NCBI RefSeq assembly: GCF_028657195.3
Contig: NZ_JANCPR020000026.1
Span: 1-64,000, forward strand
Reading direction: 5' to 3'
Length of the DNA stretch: 64,000 nt
Origin: Streptomyces iconiensis
Lineage (GTDB): Bacteria; Actinomycetota; Actinomycetes; Streptomycetales; Streptomycetaceae
This document shows positions 8,711 to 17,433 of the stretch, piece by piece; position 1 is the stretch's first letter; the number at the start of each line of letters is the position of its first letter. Under the pieces are notes generated by a model. The model made no database searches. It was not told the origin of the DNA and was given only the letters and a program-made list of their open reading frames with translations. Position numbers and translations under genes: made by a program.

Positions 8711-9283
8711 TCAGCGGGACGGTACGGCGGCTCGCACGAGTGCTCGTGCCAGGCCGGTGCTTTCCGCGAGGGTGCCGAGTGCGAGCGGCTGGGTGGCGAG
8801 GGCGCCCTCGTGCAGCACGAGGAGCTGGGTGGCGAGGGCGGCGGGTCCCGAGCAGCCGGCCGCGGTGGCGAGTTCCGTGAACAGGTTCAGCAGCCAGAGT
8901 TTCTCGTCCGCGGCGATGCGATGGGCGGGGTGCGAGGGGTCCGGCAGTTCGGCCAGCGCGTTGATGAACGCGCATCCGCGGGTGTTGGCCTCGCTCCAGT
9001 CCCGCAGCGCGACGAAGGGCGCGGTGACGGCCTCGACCGGGTCGTCACGGGTCTCGACGGTGGAGCGTACGAGTGACCGCCAGCGCTGATCACGTTCTGC
9101 GAGGTAGGCCGCCACGAGCTGGTCCTTCGAACCGAACTGGTTGTACAGCGTCCGCTTGGTCGTGCCGGAGCGCTCAGCGATCAGATCCACGCCGACCGCC
9201 GTGATTCCGCGGCTGTAGAACAGCTCCTCCGCAGCCGCCACGATGCGCCGGCCCGCCGGAGTCCTGGCCTGTGCCTCCTGCAT
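8711..9283 (-). CDS. TetR/AcrR-family regulator
   Basis: A 190-residue TetR protein. The HTH at residues about 10-55 reads RRIVAAAEELFYSRGITAVG then IAERSGTTKRTLYNQFGSKD, a classical match. The ligand domain is helical with WSEANTRGCAFINALAE, typical of the TetR_C_33/YcdC-like group. ATG 9283 has AGGGA about 8 bases upstream. It is divergent from the quinone oxidoreductase, with two GATC-centred boxes between, so it probably controls that gene. Confidence 0.92.
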   Translation of the reverse strand: MQEAQARTPAGRRIVAAAEELFYSRGITAVGVDLIAERSGTTKRTLYNQFGSKDQLVAAYLAERDQRWRSLVRSTVETRDDPVEAVTAPFVALRDWSEANTRGCAFINALAELPDPSHPAHRIAADEKLWLLNLFTELATAAGCSGPAALATQLLVLHEGALATQPLALGTLAESTGLARALVRAAVPSR

Positions 9284-9295
9284 TGAGCATCCCTT

Positions 9296-9337
9296 CACTG
9301 ATCGGTGTACGGTGGGGTCAAGGTTCACAGATCAGTA
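9296..9337. promoter_or_regulatory. Paired GATC-centred boxes, candidate TetR sites
   Basis: Two 12-mers fitting CACWGATCRGTR (9296-9307 and 9326-9337) are 30 bp apart in the divergent intergenic region. The first is a near-perfect palindrome with one G-T mismatch per half. Confidence 0.5.
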
Positions 9338-9359
9338 TACCTATGAGGAGGTTCAGGCG

Positions 9360-10409
9360 ATGAGTGCACCCGAGACCATGCGTGCGGTGCGGATCACGGA
9401 ACACGGAGGGCCGGAGGTCCTTGAGCTCGCGGAGGTGCCGGTGCCTTCCCTGCAGGCAGGAGAGGCGCTGGTCCAGGTCAGCGCGGTGGCGCTGAACAAT
9501 ACCGACCTGTGGACCCGGGAGGGCGCCTACGGCCGCCCGGGAGACCCGAAGGCGCTGTCGGGCTGGCGCGGCCCGATCGGCTTCCCGCGCGTCCAGGGCG
9601 CCGACGTGGCCGGCCGGGTCGTGGCGGTCGGCGCCGGTGCGGACGAGGGCCTTGTCGGTCGCCGGGTGGTCGTCGATCCGGCGATCTACGACGCCGAGGG
9701 GCCGGACGCCAACCCGGTCGGCCTGATGGGGAGCGAACGCGACGGCGGTTACGCGGAGTATGTGACCGCGCCCGCGGAGCGCGTACACGACGTGACGGAC
9801 TCCCCGCTCACGGACGATCAGCTCGCGACATTGCCGACCGCCTACGGCACGGCGCTGGGAATGATCGAGCGGGGCCGGCTGCGGGAGGGCGAGACCGTCC
9901 TGGTCTCCGGGGCGTCCGGCGGTGTCGGCCTCGCGCTGGTGCAGATCGCCCGTGCGCGCGGTGCGCGGGTGCTCGCCATCAGCAGCGGACGCAAGATCGA
10001 CGCGGTGCGCGAGGCGGGCGCACACGCGGTCCTCGACCGCGCACGGGACATCGCCGAGCAGGTCAGCGCCGCCGCCCCTGAGGGCGTCGACGTCGCACTC
10101 GACGTCGTCGCGGGGGACCTGGTGGGTGAGGGACTGCCGCTGCTGCGCGAGGGCGGCCGGTGGGTCATCGCCGGCGCACTCGGCGGGTACGGCGTGACCT
10201 TCGATGTGCGCCGTCTCTACCTGCACAACGCGCAGGTGATCGGCTCCGCGATGCACACGCCCACGCACTTCGCCCTCCTCATGGACCTGGCCCGCCAGGC
10301 CGCGGTGCAGCCCGTCGTCGCCGCGACGTTCCCACTGGACCAGGCCGCCGGGGCACAGGAGGCACTCGCCCGCAGGGCGCATGTGGGGAAGATCGTCATG
10401 CGGCCCTGA
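9360..10409 (+). CDS. Zinc-type/quinone oxidoreductase (MDR superfamily)
   Basis: A 349-residue medium-chain dehydrogenase/reductase: N-terminal GroES-like domain (MRAVRITEHGGPEVLEL), then VLVSGASGGVGLALVQIARARG as the NADPH-binding Rossmann loop (about residues 180-200). The usual zinc ligands of alcohol dehydrogenases are absent, as in NADPH:quinone oxidoreductases. A long GAGGAGG site lies about 8 bases before ATG 9360. The TetR gene is divergent. A role in reducing quinones or enones is likely. Confidence 0.9.
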   Translation: MSAPETMRAVRITEHGGPEVLELAEVPVPSLQAGEALVQVSAVALNNTDLWTREGAYGRPGDPKALSGWRGPIGFPRVQGADVAGRVVAVGAGADEGLVGRRVVVDPAIYDAEGPDANPVGLMGSERDGGYAEYVTAPAERVHDVTDSPLTDDQLATLPTAYGTALGMIERGRLREGETVLVSGASGGVGLALVQIARARGARVLAISSGRKIDAVREAGAHAVLDRARDIAEQVSAAAPEGVDVALDVVAGDLVGEGLPLLREGGRWVIAGALGGYGVTFDVRRLYLHNAQVIGSAMHTPTHFALLMDLARQAAVQPVVAATFPLDQAAGAQEALARRAHVGKIVMRP

Positions 10410-10713
10410 CGGGCGGCCGGCGGCGCCCCCCCCCGCGACGGAGTCGGAGACCACGCGCGAGCGCGGTCGGCAACTGGCCGCGACCCGGTGTCGCGACGTT
10501 CCGTGTCGGCCGTCACCCGGCGCGAGCAGGCGCGTGACCTCGGCAACGGTGGATTCGGCGGTGCGGGTCCCGGCTGCACGTCAGGAGGAGGTCTTCGGCC
10601 ATCCACCGCCGGGTTCCGGTCGCTCCGCACGGAAGCGTGTCGTCCGGTGACACCTGCCGTGAACCTGTGAGGCGCGCAGTCGACATATGACCTGTTCGAC
10701 GGAAGGGGGAACA
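10410..10713. other. Intergenic, no gene seen
   Basis: About 300 GC-rich bases with no supported gene. The promoter of the I36-type exported protein must lie in its 3' part; GGAAGGGGG at 10701-10709 is its ribosome-binding site. Confidence 0.5.
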
Positions 10714-11097
10714 ATGATCAAGAAGTTGCTCACCTCAGCTGCTGCCCTGGCCATGGCGGCGGGCGGGGTGTCGGTCGCGGTCGCCGCCCCGGCGAACGCG
10801 ACCGACACCTCGGCGACCGTCGCCGCGTGTCCGGCCACCAAGCTCTGTGGCTACCTGAGCAAGAACTACGTGGGTGACCCCGGCGAGGTGGCGGGCCACA
10901 ATTCCAACCTGCTCCAGTACAACAAGTTCAACAACGCTCTGTCGGTGTCCAACAGCGGCACCCAGTGCACCGTGCGCATCTACAGCAAGACCGGCTACGG
11001 CGGCAGTCACGTCGACATCAGACGCGGCTACGGCATAGGTGACCTGACAGGTACCGCGTACTACAAGAACGTGGCCTCCAACCGCTGGTGCCCGTGA
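10714..11097 (+). CDS. Secreted peptidase inhibitor family I36-like protein
   Basis: A 127-residue exported protein. A Sec signal peptide (KK, hydrophobic alanine stretch, cleavage after about APANA, residue 30) is followed by a compact domain with C-x5-C at its start, GYLSKNYVGDPGE and CTVRIYSKTGYGGSHV. This is the crystallin-like fold of I36 inhibitors, whose founder inhibits a Streptomyces metalloprotease. Mature length of about 95 residues fits. It overlaps the next gene by a GTGA, indicating translational coupling. Confidence 0.82.
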   Translation: MIKKLLTSAAALAMAAGGVSVAVAAPANATDTSATVAACPATKLCGYLSKNYVGDPGEVAGHNSNLLQYNKFNNALSVSNSGTQCTVRIYSKTGYGGSHVDIRRGYGIGDLTGTAYYKNVASNRWCP

Positions 11098-12083
11098 CCC
11101 CCAAGCACTTCAGAACCACAGTGGTGACCGTGTCACTGGCGCTGCTGACGGTGGCCGGGTGCTCTGAAGCACCCGGCCACCGGGCACCACAGCCGTTGCC
11201 GGTCCCCTTGAACGGCGCCGCCCTGACGACGCCCGCCGAGGAACGTGTGCTGCACAAGGCCGAAGAGCGGGCGGTCGCCACGTGCATGCGGGGGGAGGGG
11301 TTCCCGTACCGGGAGGTGCCGGCCGTCCCGACGCCCTCCGTCAATCCGTACGGGCTGGTGACCCGCGAGGACGCCCGGCAGGACGGCTATGGCCTGACGA
11401 CGGCCGCGCTCGCCGCGCCGGGCGCCGACCCGAACACCCGGCTCACGAGCGGCTGGTCCGCCGGACGGCGGGCCGGCTGGGAACGCGCGCTCGTAGGCAC
11501 GGCCCGGCACGAGCGCATCATCACCGCCCGCGGTGCTCCCTCGCTCCGTGTCAACACCGACGGCTGCGTCTATCGGAGCCAGGTCACGGTCTACGGACCG
11601 CGCTGGGAGAAGGACCGCCTCACCCTGGAGGGGATGAACGCGAAGGCCATCGAGACGGTGACGAAGTCGCCGCGGTACGTCGAGGCGCGCCGGGCCTGGG
11701 CCCGGTGCATGCGGACCAGGAGCGAACCGTATCCCTCGCCCGACGCCGCGCGCGGGGCTGTCCAGGAACTGCTTGCCAAGACAGAGGGGGACACAGGCGC
11801 CTTGCGCCGCACGGCACGCAGGGAACTCCAACTCGCCGGACATGACGCCGCCTGCCAAGAGAAGAGCGAACTGGCCAACGCCGTCCGCGCGGTGCAGCGC
11901 AAGGCGGAGGCCCGCCTGCCCGCCGGCGCGCGCCGCCTCGCCACCCGCGTGTCCGCCGCACGAGAGCGCGCCGTGCGGGCCGGAGCCATGGACCGGCCCC
12001 CGTCGCCCGCGGGCGAAGAGCGTCCGCACTCTCACACCATCACGGACACCGTGCCCCGGATGCCGAACAGGGACTTCCCGTAG
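11094..12083 (+). CDS. Lipoprotein of unknown function
   Basis: A 329-residue lipoprotein with an N-terminal hydrophobic stretch ending in LTVAGC (lipobox; Cys about residue 23). The mature part is alpha-helical and charged with cysteines spaced as C-M-R and C-M-R-T, suggesting disulfides. I recognise no catalytic domain; it resembles the many uncharacterised actinomycete envelope lipoproteins. GTG 11094 overlaps the stop of the I36-like gene; GTG 11088 is an alternative. Its last 52 bases overlap the 3' end of the opposing monooxygenase gene, so both proteins use the same DNA there. Confidence 0.7.
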   Translation: MTPKHFRTTVVTVSLALLTVAGCSEAPGHRAPQPLPVPLNGAALTTPAEERVLHKAEERAVATCMRGEGFPYREVPAVPTPSVNPYGLVTREDARQDGYGLTTAALAAPGADPNTRLTSGWSAGRRAGWERALVGTARHERIITARGAPSLRVNTDGCVYRSQVTVYGPRWEKDRLTLEGMNAKAIETVTKSPRYVEARRAWARCMRTRSEPYPSPDAARGAVQELLAKTEGDTGALRRTARRELQLAGHDAACQEKSELANAVRAVQRKAEARLPAGARRLATRVSAARERAVRAGAMDRPPSPAGEERPHSHTITDTVPRMPNRDFP

Positions 12084-13246
12084 ATCTCGGCGGCCACCTC
12101 CGGGTTGAGGACGGCGTGGCGGCTGCTGGTCTCGATGTCGCGCCAGACGCGCTGCAGCGGGTTGGACTCGCCGAAGCTCGCAGCTCCCTGGGCAGAGCAC
12201 ACGAGGCGGACCGCCTCGCGTGCGTGGACCGCTGCCATGCCCGCGTCCATCCGCATGCGTGCCCGGGCGTCGTAATCGGGGAACGTTCCGGCCCGTGCGG
12301 CCTCGTCGAGGTCAGCGGCGGCGCGGTAGGCGTGCAGTTGGGCCGAGTCGGCGAGCGAGGCCGCGTTCGCGAGGGCGAGTTGGGTGGTGGGTGCCTCGGA
12401 CTGGGAGGCGTAGCTCGTCATGGTCAACCGGCGTTGCGGGGCCCTCTCCGCCAGGAGGTCGACAGCGGCTGCCGCCAGCCCGAGCTGGGGCCCGGTCAAC
12501 ACGAGTGCGGCGGCCGGTACGAACGCCGCCTGGTAGAGCGCCTCGTCCGTGAAGGGCGTGGCGTAGCGGCCCTCGACGGCCTCGGGGACGGAGTGGAAGC
12601 GGTGCGCGGGCACGAACAGGTCCTCGCCGGTGAGCGTGTTCGACGCGGTCCCGCGCATGCCCGCCACGAACCAGGTGTCCTCGACGGCCAGCTCCGACAT
12701 CGGCACGAGCACGATGCCGACGGCGTCCGACGTGCCCTCGGCGTCCGGCCGGGTGACCCCGAGGACTGCCCAGTCGGCGTGGGCGCACCCGGAGGCGGGG
12801 GCCCAGCGCCCGCTCACCCGGTATCCGCCTTCGACCACGCGCGCGGTACCGGAGGGGGTCACGACGCCGGCGACCCGGGCGTCGGGGGTGTCGGCCCACA
12901 CGTCGTCCTGGGCCTGGGCGGGGAAGAGGCCGACGAACCACGCGTTGGCATTGAGCAGCGAGGTCACCCAGGCCGTCGAGCCGCAGGCACGCCCGACCTC
13001 ACGGCCGACCTCCAACAGCGTGCGGAAGTCGGTCTGCAGACCGCCGTAACGGGCGGGCCGCATCAGCGAGAGCAGACCGGCCTCGGCCAGGACGGCGATG
13101 TTCTCCTGGGGCACCTCACGCTCGCGGTCGGTCAGATCGGCGTTGCCGGCGAGCAGCGGTCGCAGGCCGGCGGCGCGCTCGACGAGGTCGGCCCGCAGTG
13201 CGCGCGCGGCCTCGGTGGTGCGGGGGGCGTCCATGATGATGCTCAT
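12032..13246 (-). CDS. Flavin-dependent monooxygenase, acyl-CoA dehydrogenase fold
   Basis: A 404-residue protein of the acyl-CoA-dehydrogenase superfamily. The N-terminal helical domain contains LAEAGLLSLMRPARYGG, then RACGSTAWVTSLL. The middle domain (YRVSGRWAPASGCAHADWAVLG) and the C-terminal helical bundle (HAREAVRLVCSAQGAASFGESNPLQRVWRDIETSSRHA) are typical of two-component oxygenases such as HsaA and DszC rather than true dehydrogenases. ATG 13246 has GGAG 8 bases upstream. The flavin reductase that would supply FMNH2 or FADH2 lies directly upstream on the same strand. Hydroxylation of an aromatic or N/S-heterocycle is likely; the substrate is unknown. Confidence 0.9.
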   Translation of the reverse strand: MSIIMDAPRTTEAARALRADLVERAAGLRPLLAGNADLTDREREVPQENIAVLAEAGLLSLMRPARYGGLQTDFRTLLEVGREVGRACGSTAWVTSLLNANAWFVGLFPAQAQDDVWADTPDARVAGVVTPSGTARVVEGGYRVSGRWAPASGCAHADWAVLGVTRPDAEGTSDAVGIVLVPMSELAVEDTWFVAGMRGTASNTLTGEDLFVPAHRFHSVPEAVEGRYATPFTDEALYQAAFVPAAALVLTGPQLGLAAAAVDLLAERAPQRRLTMTSYASQSEAPTTQLALANAASLADSAQLHAYRAAADLDEAARAGTFPDYDARARMRMDAGMAAVHAREAVRLVCSAQGAASFGESNPLQRVWRDIETSSRHAVLNPEVAAEIYGKSLFGIRGTVSVMV

Positions 13247-13339
13247 CGTCGTCACTCCGGTGTCAGGGGTCTTGCCGGTATCAGGGGTCCTGCGGGTCCT
13301 GCGGGTCTTGCGTGGGTGCGAGCGGGGCGGCGGTACGGG

Positions 13340-13834
13340 TCAGCTCGCGGCAGCGAGAAGGGAATGCGTGCCGAAGACGCGGCGTGCGTAGACCAGCGGG
13401 GCGGCGGAGGTCGACTCGGCCTCCTCGACGTGTACGACGAGCAGGAGGTGGTCACCGCCGTCCACGTGACGTTCGACGCGTCCCGCCGTCCAGCCGGCGG
13501 ATTCGGGCAGGTGAGGCAGCCCGGCGCGGACGGTCCAGGTGACGCCGTCGAACTTCAGGCCAGGTCCACGGCGTCGACGCGCGAAAGTCGAGGCCAGGTC
13601 CTGCTGTTGGGCGCCGAGGATGTTCACCCCGACCCGGGCACCCGGCTGGAGGTGGGCCAGCAGCCCCGAGGAGCGGTCCAGCGCGAAGCTCACCAGGGGA
13701 GGGTCGAGCGAGAGCGAGGCGAAGCTCGACACGGTGCTGCCGTGCGGCTGCCCGTCGGCGGTCATCGCCGTCACCACGGTGACCGGGGCGCACACCCCGC
13801 TCATCAATTCAACGAAGGTCTGTCGGTCGATCAT
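13340..13834 (-). CDS. Flavin reductase component
   Basis: A 164-residue flavin-reductase-like (FMN-binding split barrel) protein: GVCAPVTVVTAMTADGQPHG and TVSSFASLSLDPPLVSFAL are the conserved flavin-binding blocks, followed by VNILGAQQQDLASTFA. It transfers reducing equivalents from NAD(P)H to free flavin for a partner oxygenase. AGGAGA lies 6 bases before ATG 13834. The oxygenase gene follows after 93 bases that contain short repeats, so the two are likely one operon. Confidence 0.92.
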   Translation of the reverse strand: MIDRQTFVELMSGVCAPVTVVTAMTADGQPHGSTVSSFASLSLDPPLVSFALDRSSGLLAHLQPGARVGVNILGAQQQDLASTFARRRRGPGLKFDGVTWTVRAGLPHLPESAGWTAGRVERHVDGGDHLLLVVHVEEAESTSAAPLVYARRVFGTHSLLAAAS

Positions 13835-13984
13835 CGGGCGTCTCCTGGTGTGTTGGAGTCCGTCTGCCGGGTTGCGTGGCCTGGTGGAGCACCGCGCCGA
13901 CATCACCATGAGACTCCGGCTGCCGGGGTGGCTGCTTGGTCTGCCGGCTCAGAATTCCCGGCTCCCGTTGGTCTGCCGCGTCGA

Positions 13985-14335
13985 TCCGGCCCGGGCTGCG
14001 ACCGGCCGTGACCGACCCCGTGACCGACCCCGCGACCGGCCCCGCGACCGGGACACTGGGCTCGTCTACCGTCACCGGGCGGGGGCACCCCCGTCACGTG
14101 GGGCTCGTTGCCCGGCAGGTTGGGTTCGCCGCTTGTCCTGTTGGGTTCGCGGTTCGTTACGTTGGGCTTGGCGTCCGGCAAGTGGGGCTCGTGCCCGGCA
14201 GGCACGTTGGGCTCGTTGCTCGTCGCGTTGCTCGTCGCGTTGCTCGTCGCGTTGGGCTCCGTGCCCGGCAAGTGGGGCTCGTGCACGGCACGTTGGGCTC
14301 GTTGCCCGGCACGTGAATTTGCCGTTCGGCATATC
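13985..14335. repeat. Imperfect short-unit repeat array
   Basis: A run of related units built on GTTGGGCTCGTTGCCCGGCA. It includes three exact 12-bp copies (GTTGCTCGTCGC, 14215-14250) and a block of about 45 bp present twice (around 14176-14220 and 14268-14310). Open frames through it on both strands are low-complexity and I do not accept them as genes. The array lies between the flavin reductase start and the PucR stop. Confidence 0.75.
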
Positions 14336-14360
14336 GGGCTCGCCGACCGGCACCCCTGGC

Positions 14361-15734
14361 TTACTGGTCGGCGTCGCGAGGCAGGAGGACCGCGTCTCCC
14401 AGTTCCTCGGCGAGTGCCAGGGCGGTGTGGAGGGCGAAGCGGCGTTCGTCGAGGTCGTGGCCCAGCACCTCCTGGGCCCGCTTCACGCGGTAGGTCACGG
14501 TTCCTCTGGCCACGTGCAGGCGCCGGGCGACGTCCACGAGGCTGCGCTCGGCGCCGATGTAGTGGTACAGCGTGGTGCGCAGCGCTTCCATCGGTGCGCT
14601 GCGGGCGGAGAGCCCGCCGAGTTCACGCCGCACGAAGTCACCGGCTGCTTCGAGGTCGTTGGCCATGAGCGCGACGGGTGCGACATCGGCGTACGCGGTC
14701 GCGTGCCTCGGAACCCGCCCGGCCTCGCGCCGCAGTTGCTCGATGCTCTCCCCGCTCTCAGCCTCGCGGTGAGAGCGGCGGAAACCCGCCACGCCGTCAC
14801 CCGGTGTCCCGAGGGCCGCCTGTATCCGCTGCTGGGACAGCCGCTCCGTGACGGTTTCCCACGAGGTCTCCGCGACGGTCTCCCACGGACCGGCCCCGCG
14901 CGTGGCGTTCGCAGGTACGGTGCCCCACGCCCACAACCGTCCCGAGGCCACGGGTACGACCAGTGTCGTGGTCGCGCCCCGAGCCCGGAGCACCTCGATC
15001 GCCGCCGCCTGCAGCGTGGACCCGCCGTTCGGCGAGTCCGACCACACCACCACCGCCTCGTGGGTGCGCCGCAGGTCGTAGCCGAGAGCACGCGACGCCT
15101 CGCCCACGTCCCCCGGCGCGGCATCACTCAGCAAGGAACGCACGATGTCGGCCCGTGCAGCGGCTGCGCTGGTGCTCCACACGTCGTACTCGGCGAGATA
15201 GGTGCGGATCATGGTGTCGGAGAGGTCGTCGACGTACGAGAACAGTTCGCGGGAGATCGCCGTGACCTCCGCGACCGCCGCCTTCGGGTCGACCAGTTCG
15301 GCACAGGCCCGCAGGAACGCCTCGGTCGTCGCCGCGTGCCCGATCCGGACGCCCTGCAGCACCTGTTCGAGCGGTACGCCCCGGCGAACGAACTCGCGGA
15401 TGCCCTCCAAGGTGGCCTCACCGGTGGGCGGGGCGGTGGCTGGGCCTTCCAGCAGAGTGAACAGCGCCCGCAGGGTGGTCGCTTCGTTGCCTTGGCGGAG
15501 CATCTCGACCGCGGCCGTGCCACCGCCGAGGGCCGGCACCTCGTCGACGATCCGCCGCACGACCACGGAATTCAGCTCGATCGCCCAGCGCACGGGGCCC
15601 GCACCGATGCGCGCGACGGCTTCCTCGACGAGCGCGCGCGGGCCTGCCGCCCGGTCGAGGCCGACCTCACCCTCCGGGCACAGCCGCGCGACCCAGGCCC
15701 GCTGCCGCTCCGCTTGCCTACCGGTCTCGGTCAT
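14361..15734 (-). CDS. PucR-family transcriptional regulator
   Basis: A 457-residue regulator. The N-terminal helical region (about 25-190) resembles the RsbT co-antagonist-like domain. A middle GGDEF-like domain follows, and the C-terminus carries the PucR HTH (LRTTLYHYIGAERSLVDVAR, then GTVTYRVKRAQEVLGHDLDE). GAGGGAG lies 6 bases before ATG 15734. Family members activate catabolic genes in response to substrates. Here it is transcribed in the same direction as, and upstream of, the flavin reductase/oxygenase pair, so that pair is the obvious target. Confidence 0.9.
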   Translation of the reverse strand: MTETGRQAERQRAWVARLCPEGEVGLDRAAGPRALVEEAVARIGAGPVRWAIELNSVVVRRIVDEVPALGGGTAAVEMLRQGNEATTLRALFTLLEGPATAPPTGEATLEGIREFVRRGVPLEQVLQGVRIGHAATTEAFLRACAELVDPKAAVAEVTAISRELFSYVDDLSDTMIRTYLAEYDVWSTSAAAARADIVRSLLSDAAPGDVGEASRALGYDLRRTHEAVVVWSDSPNGGSTLQAAAIEVLRARGATTTLVVPVASGRLWAWGTVPANATRGAGPWETVAETSWETVTERLSQQRIQAALGTPGDGVAGFRRSHREAESGESIEQLRREAGRVPRHATAYADVAPVALMANDLEAAGDFVRRELGGLSARSAPMEALRTTLYHYIGAERSLVDVARRLHVARGTVTYRVKRAQEVLGHDLDERRFALHTALALAEELGDAVLLPRDADQ

Positions 15735-16127
15735 ACCGTGCTCCCTCGGGTTCACTGCATCGCGACGGGGATCAACCAGGCCAGGGCTCCCTGTACGAGT
15801 ACGGCCTCCCCGGCGACCGTGACCATGGGCGGGCGGCCAACAGGCAGGCGCGCAGCGTCTCCTGGGCACTCGTGGCAGGGCTTGCGTCGAGAGGGCCCAC
15901 GGCAGGAGGGCCCACTCAGGAGGGCTTGCCTCCCGAGGACCTGCAACCGGTGCGTCAAGAACGGTGCGTCAAGAGCGGAGGCCAGGCCCCAGCCCTGCAC
16001 CCCGACGCCCGCGCTCGCCGGGGTGCGGGCGGGCGCGGGCGTTGTCGTCGGCGGACTCGTCACGCGGACTCGTCAGGTTCGTCAGGCAGGTTCGTCAGGC
16101 GGGTTCGGTCGAGCCGGCCGTGGAACG
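15735..16127. other. Intergenic with small direct repeats
   Basis: About 390 bases without a supported gene. Near the 3' end (about 16070-16105) GTTCGTCAGGC recurs at intervals of about 13 bp. The PucR promoter must lie here. Confidence 0.5.
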
Positions 16128-16778
16128 TCAGCCGGCGGCGAGGGCTTTGCCGGCGCTGCTGGCGGCCTCGTGGGCGGCGTCCTTCAGCTGGGCGCCGAGT
16201 GCGGCGAACCGGTCGAGCTCGGGCTTGATGCCGACGAGCGTGAATTCGCGCTCGACGACGGTGAGTTCGGCACCCCAGGCGTCGGCGAGCACGCGACGCA
16301 GATACGGCGTGCTGTGGTCCCAGCCCTCCTTCGGCGTGCCCTTGGAGTAGTTGCCGCCCCGGGTGGTCAGCAGGACGACGGGTTTGCCTTCGAGGACGCG
16401 GTCGCCCGAGGTGCCTCCGGCGACGACGGCGCCGGCGACGACCAGGTCGATCCAGTTCTTCACGTGGGCGGACACGCCCCAGTTGTAGAGGGGGAACGCG
16501 AGGACGACGGCATCTGCCGAGACCAGCTCGTCATAGACCTCCTTGGCCAGTGCGCCGGCCGCCTTCTGTGCGTCGCTGCGCCGGTCCTCGGGTGTGTTGT
16601 GCGCGGCGTCCACGGTGATCGCCCACGCGTCCGCGGGCAGCGGGTCGGTACCCAGGTGGCGGGTCACGACTTCCTCGTCGGGGCGCTGGGCGGTCCACTC
16701 GGCCAGGACCAGATCGGCCAGCTCTTTGCTCGCCGAGATCGGGCCGAGGATGCTCGCGTCGATACGCAAGAGGGTCAT
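16128..16778 (-). CDS. azoR: FMN-dependent NADH:quinone oxidoreductase / azoreductase
   Basis: A 216-residue flavodoxin-like AzoR protein. MTLLRIDASILGPISASKEL is the N-terminal strand and FMN phosphate loop, FPLYNWGVSAHVKNWIDLV the second flavin contact, and LTTRGGNYS the third. Family length is about 200-215. It reduces quinones and azo bonds by two electrons from NAD(P)H. GGGAG precedes ATG 16778. It is divergent from a MarR regulator with two 14-bp palindromes between, which fits quinone-inducible detoxification. The symbol reflects the family, not a tested substrate. Confidence 0.9.
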   Translation of the reverse strand: MTLLRIDASILGPISASKELADLVLAEWTAQRPDEEVVTRHLGTDPLPADAWAITVDAAHNTPEDRRSDAQKAAGALAKEVYDELVSADAVVLAFPLYNWGVSAHVKNWIDLVVAGAVVAGGTSGDRVLEGKPVVLLTTRGGNYSKGTPKEGWDHSTPYLRRVLADAWGAELTVVEREFTLVGIKPELDRFAALGAQLKDAAHEAASSAGKALAAG

Positions 16779-16846
16779 GGGGGAACTCCCTGGAGAACAT
16801 CGTGTCGTGAGCGCGCACAGACCTCCCGGCCCGGCGCGATCTGCGG

Positions 16847-16860
16847 GTTGAACATTCAAC
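16847..16860. promoter_or_regulatory. MarR operator candidate A (azoreductase side)
   Basis: GTTGAA-CA-TTCAAC, perfect 6-bp arms, 69 bases upstream of the azoreductase start. The same 14-mer recurs 41 bp away with one change. Confidence 0.78.
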
Positions 16861-16887
16861 TCGCAAGACAGACCATGCCACGTTGGC

Positions 16888-16901
16888 GTTGAACATTCAA
16901 T
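16888..16901. promoter_or_regulatory. MarR operator candidate B (MarR side)
   Basis: GTTGAA-CA-TTCAAT, next to a TAGGCT (about 16906-16911) that could be the -10 of a leaderless MarR transcript starting at GTG 16918. Position suggests autorepression. Confidence 0.76.
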
Positions 16902-16917
16902 CCACTAGGCTGCAGTC

Positions 16918-17433
16918 GTGAGTGAGGACGAACCATGGCTGACGCCGACGCAGCTCTACGCCTGGATGCAACTGACAGGCGCCATCACGCAGCTGCCCGC
17001 GGTGATCGACACACAGCTGCGCCGTGACGCGGGCTTGAACTTCTTCGAGTACTCGATCCTGGCCGGCCTGTCCGGCGCCCCGCACCGGGCGATGAAGATG
17101 GCCACGTTGGCGCAGATGGCCAACGGCTCCCAGTCGCGCCTGTCACACGCGGTCAGCCGCCTTGAGAAAGCCGGCTGGGTCGAGCGGCGCAACTGCGGGG
17201 ACGGCTCCCGCTCGGTCGAGGCCGTCCTCACCGACACCGGTTACGAGAAGATCACCGAAGCCGCTCCGCACCATGTGCGCGAGGTCAGGCGCATGGTCGT
17301 CGACGCCCTCAGCGAAGAGGAACTGGGCCAGCTGCGCCACGCGCTGCGCAAGATCCTGCTGGTGGCCTCACCCGAGACGGTCCAGTTCCTCGACGAGACC
17401 TTCGCCGAAAGCGCGCACGCCCCACCCGAGTGA
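16918..17433 (+). CDS. MarR-family regulator of azoreductase
   Basis: A 171-residue MarR protein: LNFFEYSILAGLSGAPHRAM, then LAQMANGSQSRLSHAVSRLE as recognition helix and RNCGDGSRSVEAVLT as the wing (about residues 40-115). The GTG start sits 6 bases after a -10-like hexamer, so the message is probably leaderless. Cys at about residue 97, in the wing, could be a redox sensor as in quinone-sensing MarRs, but one Cys is weak evidence. Divergent from azoR with paired operators. Confidence 0.92.
   Translation: MSEDEPWLTPTQLYAWMQLTGAITQLPAVIDTQLRRDAGLNFFEYSILAGLSGAPHRAMKMATLAQMANGSQSRLSHAVSRLEKAGWVERRNCGDGSRSVEAVLTDTGYEKITEAAPHHVREVRRMVVDALSEEELGQLRHALRKILLVASPETVQFLDETFAESAHAPPE

Noticed and set aside
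12116..14011. Plus-strand open frame of 631 codons
   Set aside because: Antisense to the monooxygenase pair, low-complexity composition.
13903..14353. Minus-strand frames through the repeat array as a repeat protein
   Set aside because: Both strands are open in several frames because of the repeats; no ribosome-binding site or conserved segment.
13539..16892. Open frame of 1117 codons on the plus strand
   Set aside because: It crosses the flavin reductase, PucR and azoreductase genes antisense and the repeat array; the codon pattern and motifs belong to the minus-strand genes.
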